NCBI RefSeq assembly: GCF_028994775.1 | Contig: NZ_JAJQMN010000001.1 | Location: 434,001 to 498,000, forward strand | Reading direction: 5' to 3' | DNA: 64,000 bases | Origin: Promicromonospora iranensis | GTDB taxonomy: Bacteria > Actinomycetota > Actinomycetes > Actinomycetales > Cellulomonadaceae | Shown: one piece after another, positions 25,361 to 33,957 of the stretch | How positions within the stretch are numbered: position 1 is the first letter of the stretch | How the letters are laid out: each line of letters begins with the position of its first letter | Translations under genes and position numbers: made by a program | The notes under the pieces: generated by a model | Seen by the model: only the letters and a program-made list of their open reading frames with translations | Database searches by the model: none | Told to the model about the DNA's origin: nothing

Positions 25361-26208
25361 CACGGTTCACGACCACACAGCTCACGACCGCACAGCCCAC
25401 GACCGCACAGCCCACGACCGCACCGCCCACGACGATGCCGTTCACCCGCACCGTCCACACCGAGTGGGTCAAGTTCCGCAGCCTGCGGTCCACCTGGTAC
25501 ACGCTGGCCGGCCTGGCTCTCGCGGGGCTCGGCATCACCGCCCTGGCCCTGGGCTCCGTCGGGGCGGAGTACGCGGACATGACCGCCGCGGAGCGGATGG
25601 ACTGGGACCCGACCAACCAGAGCTTGACGACGTACCTCGTCGCCCAGCTGATCATCGGCGTGCTGGGCATCCTGGTCATCACCTCGGAGTACGCCACCGG
25701 CCTGATTCAGACGTCGCTGGCGGCCACGCCCCGCAGGCACCGGCTGCTGGCGGCGAAGGCGGTGCTAGTCACCGCCGTAGCCGCCGTGGCGGGCCAGGCG
25801 CTCATGTTCGCCTCGTTCTTCCTGGGGCAGGCGATGCTCGGCGCGCAGGGGGTGCCGAACGCGAGCATCGGTGACCCGGGGGTGCTCTCCGCGGTGGTGG
25901 GGGGCGGCGTCTATCTCGCGGCGATCTCGCTGCTCGCGCTCGCCCTGGGGGTGATCCTGCGGGCCACCGCCGGGGCGCTGGCCACCCTTGTGGCGATCAT
26001 CTTCCTGATCCCCGGGTTCGCAGGCCTGTTCCCCGGATGGCTCGGGTGGCTCCTGGACTTCTGGCCCACCCTGGGCGCGGCGGAGGTCCTGACCACCGTG
26101 CCGAACCCGGAGTATCCCGCGCCCTGGCTGAACCTGGCCGGGATGTGCCTCGGGGTCGCGGCGACGCTCACGGTGGCATTCGTCCTCTTCCGGCGTCGCG
26201 ACGTGTGA
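25357..26208 (+). CDS. ABC-2 type permease with Thr-rich repeat N-terminus
   Basis: 283 residues and six hydrophobic segments, matching the ABC-2 permease family. The first 27 residues are TTAQP-type repeats from a 15-base tandem array; the conserved part begins at FTRTVHTEWVKFRSLRSTWYTL, which is the usual family start. An internal start nearer 25438 (MPFTRT) is therefore possible. It overlaps the upstream ATPase gene by four bases, and the downstream regulator start overlaps its stop by one base. Together the two form the exporter. Confidence 0.88.
   Translation: MTRFTTTQLTTAQPTTAQPTTAPPTTMPFTRTVHTEWVKFRSLRSTWYTLAGLALAGLGITALALGSVGAEYADMTAAERMDWDPTNQSLTTYLVAQLIIGVLGILVITSEYATGLIQTSLAATPRRHRLLAAKAVLVTAVAAVAGQALMFASFFLGQAMLGAQGVPNASIGDPGVLSAVVGGGVYLAAISLLALALGVILRATAGALATLVAIIFLIPGFAGLFPGWLGWLLDFWPTLGAAEVLTTVPNPEYPAPWLNLAGMCLGVAATLTVAFVLFRRRDV
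25366..25440. repeat. 15-bp in-frame tandem repeat in the permease N-terminus
   Basis: Five 15-base units related to CCCACGACCGCACAG. The central copies are nearly identical and the outer ones diverged. They encode the TTAQP-type repeats of the ABC permease. Confidence 0.85.
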
Positions 26209-27005
26209 TGCTCCGTACGCTGATCGACGTGGAGCGGATCGACGGAGAGCGGATCGACGGAGAGCGGATCGACGTGGAGCGAACAGGTGGGGCGAGCGGG
26301 CCGCCGGCGGGCGCCCAGCGCCTGCTGGTGGTCGACGACGAGGACACGGTCCGGGAGCTGCTCTCCGCGACCCTGCGGTTCGCCGGGTTCGAGGTGTCGT
26401 CCGTGGCCACCGCCGGTGCGGCGGTGGCCGCGGCCACCGCCGAGCCGCCCGACCTGGTGCTGCTCGACGTGATGCTCCCGGACATGGACGGCTTCGAGGT
26501 GGTCCGGCGGCTGCGCGAGCCGCATCCGGGCGGTCGCGGCCGCCCGGTGCCGGTCCTCTTCCTCACCGCCCGGGGCCGCCAGGCCGACAAGGTCACCGGC
26601 CTGTCCCTCGGTGCCGACGACTACGTGACCAAGCCGTTCGACCTGGAGGAGCTGATCGCCCGGATCCGCGCGATCCTGCGCCGCACCTCCGATCACCCGG
26701 CCGACCTGCTGGCGGTGGGCACGCTGGTGCTCGACGCGGAAGGACACCAGGTGACGCGGTCCGGGCAGCCCGTCCGGGTCTCGCCCACCGAGTTCCGGCT
26801 GCTCCGCTACCTGATGGAGAACGCCGGGCACGTGGTCTCCAAGGCGCAGATCCTCGACCGCGTCTGGAGCTACGACTTCGGCGGCGACGTCAGCATCGTG
26901 GACACATACATCTCCTACCTGCGGCGCAAGGTGGACACCGAGGAGCCCAAGCTCATCCACACCGTGCACGGGGTGGGCTACGTGATGCGGGAGCCGCGGC
27001 GGTGA
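26208..27005 (+). CDS. OmpR/PhoB-family response regulator
   Basis: 265 residues. Receiver domain from about residue 38 (RLLVVDDEDTVRELL), with the phosphoacceptor Asp87 in LVLLDVMLPDMDG, the switch Thr in LTARG and Lys in TKPFDLEEL. The C-terminal winged helix carries SPTEFRLLRYLMENAGHVVSKAQILDRVW and RRKVDTEEPKLIHTVHGVGY. A 35-residue extension containing ERIDG repeats precedes the receiver. The ATG overlaps the permease stop, and its own stop overlaps the kinase start, so exporter and sensor system share one transcript. Confidence 0.93.
   Translation: MLRTLIDVERIDGERIDGERIDVERTGGASGPPAGAQRLLVVDDEDTVRELLSATLRFAGFEVSSVATAGAAVAAATAEPPDLVLLDVMLPDMDGFEVVRRLREPHPGGRGRPVPVLFLTARGRQADKVTGLSLGADDYVTKPFDLEELIARIRAILRRTSDHPADLLAVGTLVLDAEGHQVTRSGQPVRVSPTEFRLLRYLMENAGHVVSKAQILDRVWSYDFGGDVSIVDTYISYLRRKVDTEEPKLIHTVHGVGYVMREPRR
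26217..26276. repeat. 15-bp in-frame repeat in the response-regulator N-terminus
   Basis: Four 15-base units, with the last three being close copies of GAGCGGATCGACGGA. They encode the ERIDG repeats before the receiver domain. Confidence 0.8.
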
Positions 27006-28492
27006 CGCGGACGGCTCCCCGGCCAGGAGCGCGGCCGCTGCAGCGGCTCTCTCTGCGCGTCCGGCTCCTGGTGATCACCACCGCCCTGCTGCTGACAGGG
27101 CTGAGCCTCATCAGCGCGCTGCTCTCCGAGCACCTGGAGCGCTACCAGCTCGACCGCATCGACGACACGCTGATCTCCTTCACCGAGCTCGCCTCGCACG
27201 CGTCCCGGACCCCGCCGCCGGAGCTCGAGACGGCCGGCGAGCTCTTCGGACCCGCGCTCGACCTGCTCGGTGCCCCGTACCTGGCATACCTGGACGCGGA
27301 GGGTGACATCACCAGGGAGCTGCGGTCCTCCGGGCTCGAGAGCGCCACCCTCCCGACGCTCGACGACCTGCACGCCGTCCCGGCCGACGGCGAGATCGTC
27401 GACCTCCCGGGCGCTGGCGGTTCCACCCGGTGGCACGCGGTCGCCCGGCCCGCCGTCGGGTGGGACGGCACGGTGGTCGCGGCCGCGCCGCTCGCGGAGA
27501 GCGATGCCACGGTCGACGCGCTCCGGCGCAGCAGCGTGCTCAGCGGGGCCGCGCTGCTCGTCCTGCTGACGGCGGTCGGCTGGCTCGCCCTGGGCCGCGG
27601 TCTCAGGCCGCTGCGCCAGATCGAGCACACGGCCGCCGCGATCGCCGGCGGCGACCTCACCCGGCGCGTGCCCGACCTCGCGCCGCCCGGGACCGAGATC
27701 GGCCATCTCGCCGGATCGCTGAACACCATGCTCGGCCAGCTCGAACAGGCCTTCGCCGACCGCGCCGCGTCCGAGACGCGGATGCGCGACTTCGTCTGGG
27801 ACGTCAGCCACGAGCTGCGCACCCCGCTCTTCGGCATCAAGGGCTCCACGGAGCTCTACCAGATGGGCGCGCTGCCCGAGCGGACCGACGTCGACGAGGC
27901 GATGCGCCGGATCAACCGCGAGGCCACGCGGCTGGCCGCGCTCACCGAGGACCTGCTGGTCCTCGCGCAGCTCGACGAGGCACCCGAACAGCTCGACCGG
28001 ACGCCGATGGACCTGCGCACCCTGGCGAGCGACGGCCGGCTCGACATCCGCGCGCTCGACCCCACCCGCCCCGTGGAGCTGACCGGACCCGAGGGCCACG
28101 GGCCCCCCGGTCCCGCCCCGGTCCGCGCCGACGAGGCCCGGCTGCGGCAGATCGTCACCAACCTGGTCGGGAACGCCGCAGCACATACCCCGGCCGGCAC
28201 ACCCGTCCGGATCGGCGTCGGCACCGCGGGCGGCCGCGCCGTCCTCGAGATCGCGGACCAGGGGCCGGGTATGAGCGCCGAGCAGGCCACGCGCGCCTTC
28301 GACCGTTTCTACCGGGCAGACCGCTCCCGGAACCGTGAAGGCGGGGCCGGCGCCGGGCTGGGGCTCGCCATCGCGCGTTCGATCGCGCGGGCCCACGACG
28401 GCGACGTCGAGCTGATCACCGGCCTCGGCGAGGGCGCGTGCTTCAGGCTCACGCTGCCCCTGTCCGCGGTGGGCGCCACGGACGCCCCGTAG
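27002..28492 (+). CDS. Sensor histidine kinase
   Basis: 496 residues from a GTG overlapping the regulator stop. Membrane segments at about 20-41 and 178-196 flank a 135-residue extracytoplasmic sensor domain. A HAMP linker (about 200-252) follows, then the dimerisation helix with VSHELRTPLFG (phospho-acceptor His270) and an ATPase domain with N-box LRQIVTNLVGNAAAHTP, then ADQGPGM and GAGAGLGLAIARSI. It should phosphorylate the preceding regulator and probably controls the exporter in the same operon. The signal is unknown. Confidence 0.93.
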   Translation: MTRTAPRPGARPLQRLSLRVRLLVITTALLLTGLSLISALLSEHLERYQLDRIDDTLISFTELASHASRTPPPELETAGELFGPALDLLGAPYLAYLDAEGDITRELRSSGLESATLPTLDDLHAVPADGEIVDLPGAGGSTRWHAVARPAVGWDGTVVAAAPLAESDATVDALRRSSVLSGAALLVLLTAVGWLALGRGLRPLRQIEHTAAAIAGGDLTRRVPDLAPPGTEIGHLAGSLNTMLGQLEQAFADRAASETRMRDFVWDVSHELRTPLFGIKGSTELYQMGALPERTDVDEAMRRINREATRLAALTEDLLVLAQLDEAPEQLDRTPMDLRTLASDGRLDIRALDPTRPVELTGPEGHGPPGPAPVRADEARLRQIVTNLVGNAAAHTPAGTPVRIGVGTAGGRAVLEIADQGPGMSAEQATRAFDRFYRADRSRNREGGAGAGLGLAIARSIARAHDGDVELITGLGEGACFRLTLPLSAVGATDAP

Positions 28493-28504
28493 CCGGCCGT
28501 GCGG

Positions 28505-28614
28505 GTCAGTGGTCCCCGGTGAGTCAGTGGTCCCGGTGAGTCAGCGCTCCCCGGTGCATCAGTGTCCCCGCGGTGCATCAGTGTCCCCGCGGTGAGTCAG
28601 TGTCCCCGCGGTGA
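28505..28614. repeat. 17-19-bp tandem repeat, 6 copies, reaching into the stop codon of the cytochrome b561-like gene
   Basis: Six tandem units of 18, 17, 18, 19, 19 and 19 bases related to GTCAGTGTCCCCGCGGTGA. The last unit contains the TGA stop (28597-28599) and final codons of the minus-strand gene; the other five extend into the space between the convergent genes. There are no spacers, so this is not a CRISPR array. Confidence 0.9.
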
Positions 28615-29244
28615 GACGAGCATCCGGCTGACGACCCGCCGTCGGACGACCACGCCGACGTGCGCGACCAGCGCGACGTAGAAGCACACGTGGGCGGCGA
28701 TGTGGAGCGCCACGAGGTCCTCGCTGCCGACCACGAGCGCGATCCCGGTCGCCGGGACGACGAAGAGCAGCGCGAGCAGGGTGCGCTCGGCCCAGTGGAG
28801 CACCACGCGGTCGGTAGCGGTGAGCCGCGGGTCCCAGGGCGGCAGCGGCGTCGCGCGGCGCCATACGACCCGGGCCACGCCGATCGCGACGATCGCGAGC
28901 CCGAGCAGGACGTGCCAGCCGGGGAGCGTGAGCTCGCCGCCGAACAGGTCTCCGGCCCACAGGTCGGACCATGCCGAGCCGACGGCGTCCTCGGCGCCCT
29001 CCTCGCGGACCTCCTGCGCCTGCTCGCACCGGTCCTCGAGCGCGTCGAGGCGTTCCTCCTCGGCGTCGGACGTGTCGCCCCCGCCGCGGCCCTCGCCGGG
29101 TGGGTCGCAGTCGACGTCGGGCACGTCGGCCTTGTCGTCCATCACGTACCCGACGGCGAGCTGGCCGAGCAGCAGCGCGACGGTCGACCAGTGCAGGACC
29201 TTCGTGACGATGCCGTACCCGTGCTCGCCGTTGCGCCACCTCAT
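28597..29244 (-). CDS. Cytochrome b561-like membrane protein
   Basis: 215 residues from the ATG at 29244. Four membrane helices with histidines placed as haem ligands: VTKVLHWSTVALLLGQLAVGY, GWHVLLGLAIVAIGVARVVWR, LHWAERTLLALLFVVPATGIAL and ALHIAAHVCFYVALVAHVGVV. This is the layout of bacterial cytochrome b561, a di-haem electron carrier between quinols and an acceptor. An acidic loop of about 60 residues with two cysteines is inserted between helices 1 and 2, which is longer than usual. The upstream in-frame codons to 29397 were rejected for lack of hydrophobic or conserved sequence. Confidence 0.85.
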   Translation of the reverse strand: MRWRNGEHGYGIVTKVLHWSTVALLLGQLAVGYVMDDKADVPDVDCDPPGEGRGGGDTSDAEEERLDALEDRCEQAQEVREEGAEDAVGSAWSDLWAGDLFGGELTLPGWHVLLGLAIVAIGVARVVWRRATPLPPWDPRLTATDRVVLHWAERTLLALLFVVPATGIALVVGSEDLVALHIAAHVCFYVALVAHVGVVVRRRVVSRMLVSPRGH

Positions 29245-29380
29245 GCGCGCTACCTCACCGCAGATCGGCGCCGCCGTCCAGCCGCGTCCGGGCGGAGTGC
29301 GAGCAGACCTGTCCCGTGACACGGTGCGAGAGGATGCCAGCGGTCCAGAACCGGCCCGGCCCACCGGACAGGAGACGACG

Positions 29381-29602
29381 ATGACCGACGAGCCCACGAC
29401 CGACCAGCCCGGCTACGACCCCGCCCAGGACCCGGACAGCGACCCGGAACAGCTCAACCCGCGCACGGGGGCCGCGGCCGGAACGCACGAGGACCCTCAC
29501 CAGGACCCAGGACCGGGCACCGACCCGGACTCGGACCCCGAAGAACTGAACCCCCGCACCGGAGGGAGCGCCGGCCCCGACAGCTCTCGCTCCGAGAGCT
29601 GA
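29381..29602 (+). CDS. Small acidic repeat protein, unknown function
   Basis: 73 residues from the ATG at 29381, with GGAGACG upstream. The protein is almost entirely Asp, Glu, Pro, Thr and Gly, and carries a duplicated block: DPDSDPEQLNPRTG and DPDSDPEELNPRTG about 40 residues apart. No known family was recognised. It is probably disordered and cytoplasmic. It lies 10 bases before the GH13 gene and may be cotranscribed with it. Confidence 0.65.
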   Translation: MTDEPTTDQPGYDPAQDPDSDPEQLNPRTGAAAGTHEDPHQDPGPGTDPDSDPEELNPRTGGSAGPDSSRSES

Positions 29603-29612
29603 GGGGGCCCGG

Positions 29613-31337
29613 ATGCGTTCCTCCTGGCACTCCGACGCGATCATCTACCAGCTCGACACCCGGCTCTTCGCCGACTCGAACGATGACGGCTGGGGCGACC
29701 TGCGTGGCGTCACCGAACGCCTGCACTATCTGCGCGGGCTCGGTGCCACGTGCATCTGGCTGCTCCCCTTCTACGCCTCGCCCTTCCGCGACGGCGGCTA
29801 CGACGTGACCGACCACCTCGCCGTCGACCCCCGCCTGGGCGACCTGGCCGACATGGCCCACCTGCTCGAGGCCGCCGAGGACCTCGGCCTGGACGTCCTC
29901 GTCGAGCTGATCACCCAGCACACCTCCGACCAGCACCGCTGGTTCCAGGAGGCACGGCAGGACCGGAACTCCCCGTACCGCGAGTACTACATCTGGGCCG
30001 ACGAGCCGAACAACGACATCAAGCCGATGTTCCCCGACGTCGAGCCGAAGACGTGGACCTGGGACGAGGAGGCGCAGCAGTTCTACCGGCACGCGTTCTA
30101 CTCGCACGAGCCCGACCTGGCGCTCGACAACCCGCGCGTCCGCGACGAGCTGTACCGCATCGTGGCGTTCTGGCTGCGCATGGGCGTCTCGGGCTTCCGG
30201 GTGGACGCCGTCCCGATGATGCTCGAACGGGCCAGGGCCGCCCGGCCCGACACCGACGGGCAGTGGCTCGTGCGCGACCTGCAGGCCGCCGTGTCCGGGC
30301 AGCGCACGGGAGCGGTGCTCCTCGGCGAGGTGGACGTCGCCCCCGACGAGTACGCCCACTACTTCGGGGCCGACGGCCAGGGCATGACGATGCTGCTCGA
30401 CTTCTGGTCGAACAACCACCTCTTCCTCGCCCTGGCCCGTGGCCAGGCCGAGCCGCTGGAGCGGGCGCTGCGCAGCCAGCCTGCCCCGCCGGACGGCGCC
30501 ACGTACGCGCACTGGCTGCGCAACAACGACGAGCTGAACCTGGCCCAGCTCGCGGACGACGAGCGCACGGAGGTGCTCGACACCTTCGCCCCCGAGGAGT
30601 CGATGCGGGTCTACGGGCGCGGCATCCGGCGCCGCCTGGCACCCATGCTCGACGGCGACCCCCGCCGCATCGCGCTCGCGCACGCCGTCACGCTCTCGCT
30701 GCCCGGGCCCCCGGTGCTGCGGTACGGCGACGAGATCGGGATGGGCGACGACCTCGACCGGCCCGAGCGCGAGGCCACCCGCACGCCGATGCAATGGTCG
30801 ACGACGCCGACCGCGGGCTTCTCGAACGCCGCACCGGACCAGTTCCAGGCACCCGTGGTCACCGGCCCCTACGGCCCCGACCGCGTGAGCGTGGACGAGC
30901 AGAGCGTGCGCGACGGCTCCCTGCTGCACCGGGTGGGCGGGCTCGTGCGCGCCCGGCTCGGCCTGAGCGAGCTCGGCCGGACCCGCCCGGAGCCGTGGGA
31001 CGTGGACGTACCGTCCGTCCTGGCGCTGCGGTACCAGGTCGAGGAGTCCAGCGTGCTCCTGCTGGCCAACCTCGCCGACGAGGACGTGGTCGCCAGGCTG
31101 CCGGCCGACGAGGTCTCCGCCCTGGAGGCAGGTCTCGCCCGCTACGTCGACGTGCACGTGGACCAGGACTACGCGGCCGTGGAGGCCGACGGGCGCATCC
31201 CGATCGCCGCCTACGGCTACAGGTGGCTGCGGCGCACGGTCGACGGCGACGCGGTCGGCAACTCGGCGGTCGAGTCGGCCGTCGACGCCGCCGTCGAGTC
31301 GGCCGAGAAGAGCTCCGGCACCAAGGAGGACGGATGA
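29613..31337 (+). CDS. GH13 trehalose-synthase-like alpha-glucan enzyme with altered active-site residues
   Basis: 574 residues. The N-terminal barrel reads like trehalose synthase (AIIYQLDTRLFADSNDDGWGD, then YDVTDH). Region II is GFRVDAVP with Arg and nucleophile Asp, and region III is LLGEVDV with the acid Glu. Region I reads VELITQHTSDQH, where the usual Asp and Asn are Glu and Gln. Region IV reads LRNNDEL, where the usual His is Asn. The last 20 residues are repetitive and Ala/Glu-rich. The next gene overlaps by four bases and encodes a TIGR03885-type oxidoreductase. Activity on maltose or trehalose is uncertain. Confidence 0.82.
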   Translation: MRSSWHSDAIIYQLDTRLFADSNDDGWGDLRGVTERLHYLRGLGATCIWLLPFYASPFRDGGYDVTDHLAVDPRLGDLADMAHLLEAAEDLGLDVLVELITQHTSDQHRWFQEARQDRNSPYREYYIWADEPNNDIKPMFPDVEPKTWTWDEEAQQFYRHAFYSHEPDLALDNPRVRDELYRIVAFWLRMGVSGFRVDAVPMMLERARAARPDTDGQWLVRDLQAAVSGQRTGAVLLGEVDVAPDEYAHYFGADGQGMTMLLDFWSNNHLFLALARGQAEPLERALRSQPAPPDGATYAHWLRNNDELNLAQLADDERTEVLDTFAPEESMRVYGRGIRRRLAPMLDGDPRRIALAHAVTLSLPGPPVLRYGDEIGMGDDLDRPEREATRTPMQWSTTPTAGFSNAAPDQFQAPVVTGPYGPDRVSVDEQSVRDGSLLHRVGGLVRARLGLSELGRTRPEPWDVDVPSVLALRYQVEESSVLLLANLADEDVVARLPADEVSALEAGLARYVDVHVDQDYAAVEADGRIPIAAYGYRWLRRTVDGDAVGNSAVESAVDAAVESAEKSSGTKEDG

Positions 31338-32290
31338 CCACCGTCGGCTTCCACGTCTCCCACGAGCAGCTCCACCCGGCCGAAGGGCTGCGCGTGGCCC
31401 GGCTCGCCCAGGACGCCGGGTTCGACGCCGCCATGTGCTCCGACCACCTCGCCCCCTGGAGCGAGCGGCAGGGCGAGTCCGGGCTCTCGTGGCCGTGGCT
31501 CGGGGCGGCGCTCGCGACCACCGGTCTGTCGTTCGGCACGGTCTGCGCGCCCGGCCAGCGCTATCACCCGGTCATCGTGGCGCAGGCCATCGCGACCCTC
31601 GGCGCCATGTTCCCGGGCCGGTTCTGGGTGGCCCTCGGCTCGGGCGAGAACCTCAACGAGCACGTGACCGGGGACCCGTGGCCGCCGAAGGACGAGCGGG
31701 ACGCCCGCCTGGCGGAGTCCGTTGAGGTGATCCGCGCGCTCCTGCGTGGTACGGAGGTGGACCACTCGGGCCTCGTCGTCGCGCGCGAGGCCCGGCTCTG
31801 GACGCTGCCCGACATCCAGCCGCTGCTGGTGCTCCCGGCGCTCACCGTCGCCACGGCACGCCGCCACGCCGCCTGGGCGGACGGTCTGGTCACCGTGAAC
31901 AAGCCCGTCGAGGAGCTGCGCCAGATGATCGAGGCGTACCGCGAGGCCGGGGGCACGGGCGAGGTGGCCGTCCAGGTGCACCTCTCGTGGGCACCGACCG
32001 TCGAGGAGGCGGAGGCGATCGCGCTGGACCAGTGGCACACGCTCACCGGTCCGCCTGAGATCGCCGCGGACACCCGGACGACGGCGGAGTTCGACGCCCT
32101 GGCCAGCGACGTGGGGGTGGCGGACGTCCGGCGCGCGGTGCTGGTCTCCGCCGACCTCGGCGAGCTGACGGCGCACCTGGCCGCCCTGCGCGATGCCGGA
32201 GCCGACCGCCTCTACCTGCACCACGTGGGCAAGCACCAGGACGCGTTCATCGAGGCGTTCGGCGAGCACGTCCTACCCGCGCTTCGCTGA
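31334..32290 (+). CDS. Luciferase-like flavin-dependent oxidoreductase (TIGR03885 type, non-F420)
   Basis: 318 residues. Luciferase-family TIM barrel: TTVGFHVSHEQLHPAEGLRVA at the start, MCSDHLAPWS, GTVCAPGQRYHP, and FWVALGSGENLNEHVTGDPWP in the middle. The SGENLNE block is typical of the F420-dependent-like branch; TIGR03885 members are annotated as probable non-F420 flavin enzymes. The start ATG overlaps the GH13 stop, so the two are coupled, a pairing also known for this family. The substrate is unknown. Confidence 0.85.
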   Translation: MTTVGFHVSHEQLHPAEGLRVARLAQDAGFDAAMCSDHLAPWSERQGESGLSWPWLGAALATTGLSFGTVCAPGQRYHPVIVAQAIATLGAMFPGRFWVALGSGENLNEHVTGDPWPPKDERDARLAESVEVIRALLRGTEVDHSGLVVAREARLWTLPDIQPLLVLPALTVATARRHAAWADGLVTVNKPVEELRQMIEAYREAGGTGEVAVQVHLSWAPTVEEAEAIALDQWHTLTGPPEIAADTRTTAEFDALASDVGVADVRRAVLVSADLGELTAHLAALRDAGADRLYLHHVGKHQDAFIEAFGEHVLPALR

Positions 32291-32358
32291 CTGCACGGCC
32301 TCGCTCTCGGCCCGCGGCACCGACCGGCGCCCGGGTGGGGAGTGAGGCCCCACCTGGT

Positions 32359-32364
32359 TAATGT
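32359..32364 (+). promoter_or_regulatory. Possible -10 element of a leaderless transcript
   Basis: TAATGT ends six bases before the ATG of the lipase maturation factor-like gene, at the spacing seen for leaderless actinobacterial mRNAs. No convincing ribosome binding site or -35 element was seen. Confidence 0.35.
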
Positions 32365-32370
32365 GGCGCC

Positions 32371-33891
32371 ATGGCAGGCACGCTGCCCGACTGGCTCGGC
32401 TGGTGGTCGAGCGCGGACTACGACGTCGCGCGCACGATCCTCCAGCGCGGCTTCGGCGTGCTGTACGCGCTCGCCTTCTGGGGAGCGCTGCGCCAGTTCC
32501 GGCCGCTGCTCGGCGAGCACGGCATCGCGCCCGTGCCGAGGTTCGTCGCGCGCACGCACTGGCGCGACGGGCCCTCCCTGTTCCGCCTGCGCGGCCTGCG
32601 GTACTCCGACCGGCTGCTCATGACCGTCGCCTGGTGCGGTGTGCTGCTGGGCGCGAGCGTCGCCGTCGGGCTGCCGCAGGCCGGGCCGTGGTGGGTGCCC
32701 GCGCTCGTGTTCCTCGTGCTGTGGTGGCTCTACCTGTCGCTGGTCAACGTCGGGCAGACCTTCTACGCCTTCGGCTGGGAGACCCTGCTGTGCGAGGCCG
32801 GCTTCCTGGTCGCGTTCCTCGGGTCCGACGCCGTGGGCGTGCCCCTCCTGATGATCTTCGCCGTGCGCTGGCTGCTGTTCCGCCTGGAGCTCGGCGCCGG
32901 TCTGATCAAGTGGCGCGGCGACACCGCCTGGCGTGACCTCACCGCCCTGGACTACCACCACGAGACGCAGCCGCTGCCCGGCCCGTTCTCCTGGCACGCC
33001 CACCACCTGCCGCGCTGGTGGCACCGGTTCGAGGTGGCGGGGACCCACGTCACCCAGCTCCTCCTCCCGTGGCTGCTGCTCCTCCCCCAGCCGTTTCCCT
33101 CCGTCGCCGCCCTGGCGTTCGTCCTCACCCAGGGCTGGCTCGTCATCACCGGCAACTTCGCCTGGCTCAACTGGGCCACCATCGTCCTCGCCCTCGGCGT
33201 GGTCGACGACGGCACGTGGGCCTGGCTGGCCGGCCTCCTCGGGGTGCCCGACGGCGGCGCGGCGACTTCCGCGGGAAACGCCGCCACGCCCGCCGTGCTC
33301 CCCGAGCCCGCCGCGCCGCTCACCTTCGTGGTGGTGGTCAGCGCCGTGGCCCTGCTGCTGCTCGTGCTCTCGGTGCGGCCGGCCCTGAACCTCGCATCAC
33401 ACCACCAGCGGATGAATGCGAGCTTCGAGCCGTTCCGGCTGGTCAACGCCTACGGTGCGTTCGGCTCGATCACCCGGCGCCGGGACGAGATCACCGTGGA
33501 AGGCACGCTGGCGGAGGAGCCCGGCCCGGACGACTGGGTCGAGTACGTGTTCCGGGGCAAGCCCGGCCCCGTGGACCGGCGTCCGCCCCAGGTCGCGCCC
33601 TACCACCTGCGCCTGGACTGGCTCATGTGGTTCCTGCCGCTCGGCCACTCCGCCCGCTGGTTCACCGTGTTCCTGCGCCGCCTGCTGGAGGCCGACCCCG
33701 CGGTCCTGCGGCTGCTGGGCCACGATCCGTTCGACGGCCGGCCGCCGCGCGCCGTCCGCGCCGTCCTGCACCACTACCGGTACACCACGCCCGAGGAGCG
33801 CCGCCGCACCGGCGACTGGTGGGTGCGGGAACGGCTCCAGCTCGCGGTGGACCCGGTGGTGCTGCCGGACGAGCGGCCAGGCGGCCGGTGA
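32371..33891 (+). CDS. Lipase maturation factor (LMF1) family membrane protein
   Basis: 506 residues with about eight membrane segments in the N-terminal 370 residues and a hydrophilic C-terminal part. Family features include the central block LLFRLELGAGLIKWRGDTAWRDL, followed by LDYHHETQPLPGPFSWHAHHLP, and later RLVNAYGAFGSITRRRDEI with WVEYVFRGKPG and LRLDWLMWF. In animals LMF1 helps lipases fold; the bacterial role is not established. No lipase gene is adjacent, although a secretory lipase is encoded at 55.4-56.7 kb. Confidence 0.85.
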   Translation: MAGTLPDWLGWWSSADYDVARTILQRGFGVLYALAFWGALRQFRPLLGEHGIAPVPRFVARTHWRDGPSLFRLRGLRYSDRLLMTVAWCGVLLGASVAVGLPQAGPWWVPALVFLVLWWLYLSLVNVGQTFYAFGWETLLCEAGFLVAFLGSDAVGVPLLMIFAVRWLLFRLELGAGLIKWRGDTAWRDLTALDYHHETQPLPGPFSWHAHHLPRWWHRFEVAGTHVTQLLLPWLLLLPQPFPSVAALAFVLTQGWLVITGNFAWLNWATIVLALGVVDDGTWAWLAGLLGVPDGGAATSAGNAATPAVLPEPAAPLTFVVVVSAVALLLLVLSVRPALNLASHHQRMNASFEPFRLVNAYGAFGSITRRRDEITVEGTLAEEPGPDDWVEYVFRGKPGPVDRRPPQVAPYHLRLDWLMWFLPLGHSARWFTVFLRRLLEADPAVLRLLGHDPFDGRPPRAVRAVLHHYRYTTPEERRRTGDWWVRERLQLAVDPVVLPDERPGGR

Positions 33892-33957
33892 ACCTCGACC
33901 GGGGCGCCGCAGGGCGCCTGGCCTGTCGCGAGCAGACGAGAGGTCGGCACGTCTGCG

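Noticed and set aside
26978-28396. 472-residue minus-strand open frame
   Set aside because: Antisense to the sensor kinase gene, which has all HisKA and ATPase motifs.
28505-28614. Repeat array considered as CRISPR or recombination site
   Set aside because: Contiguous units without spacers; no integrase or cas gene nearby.
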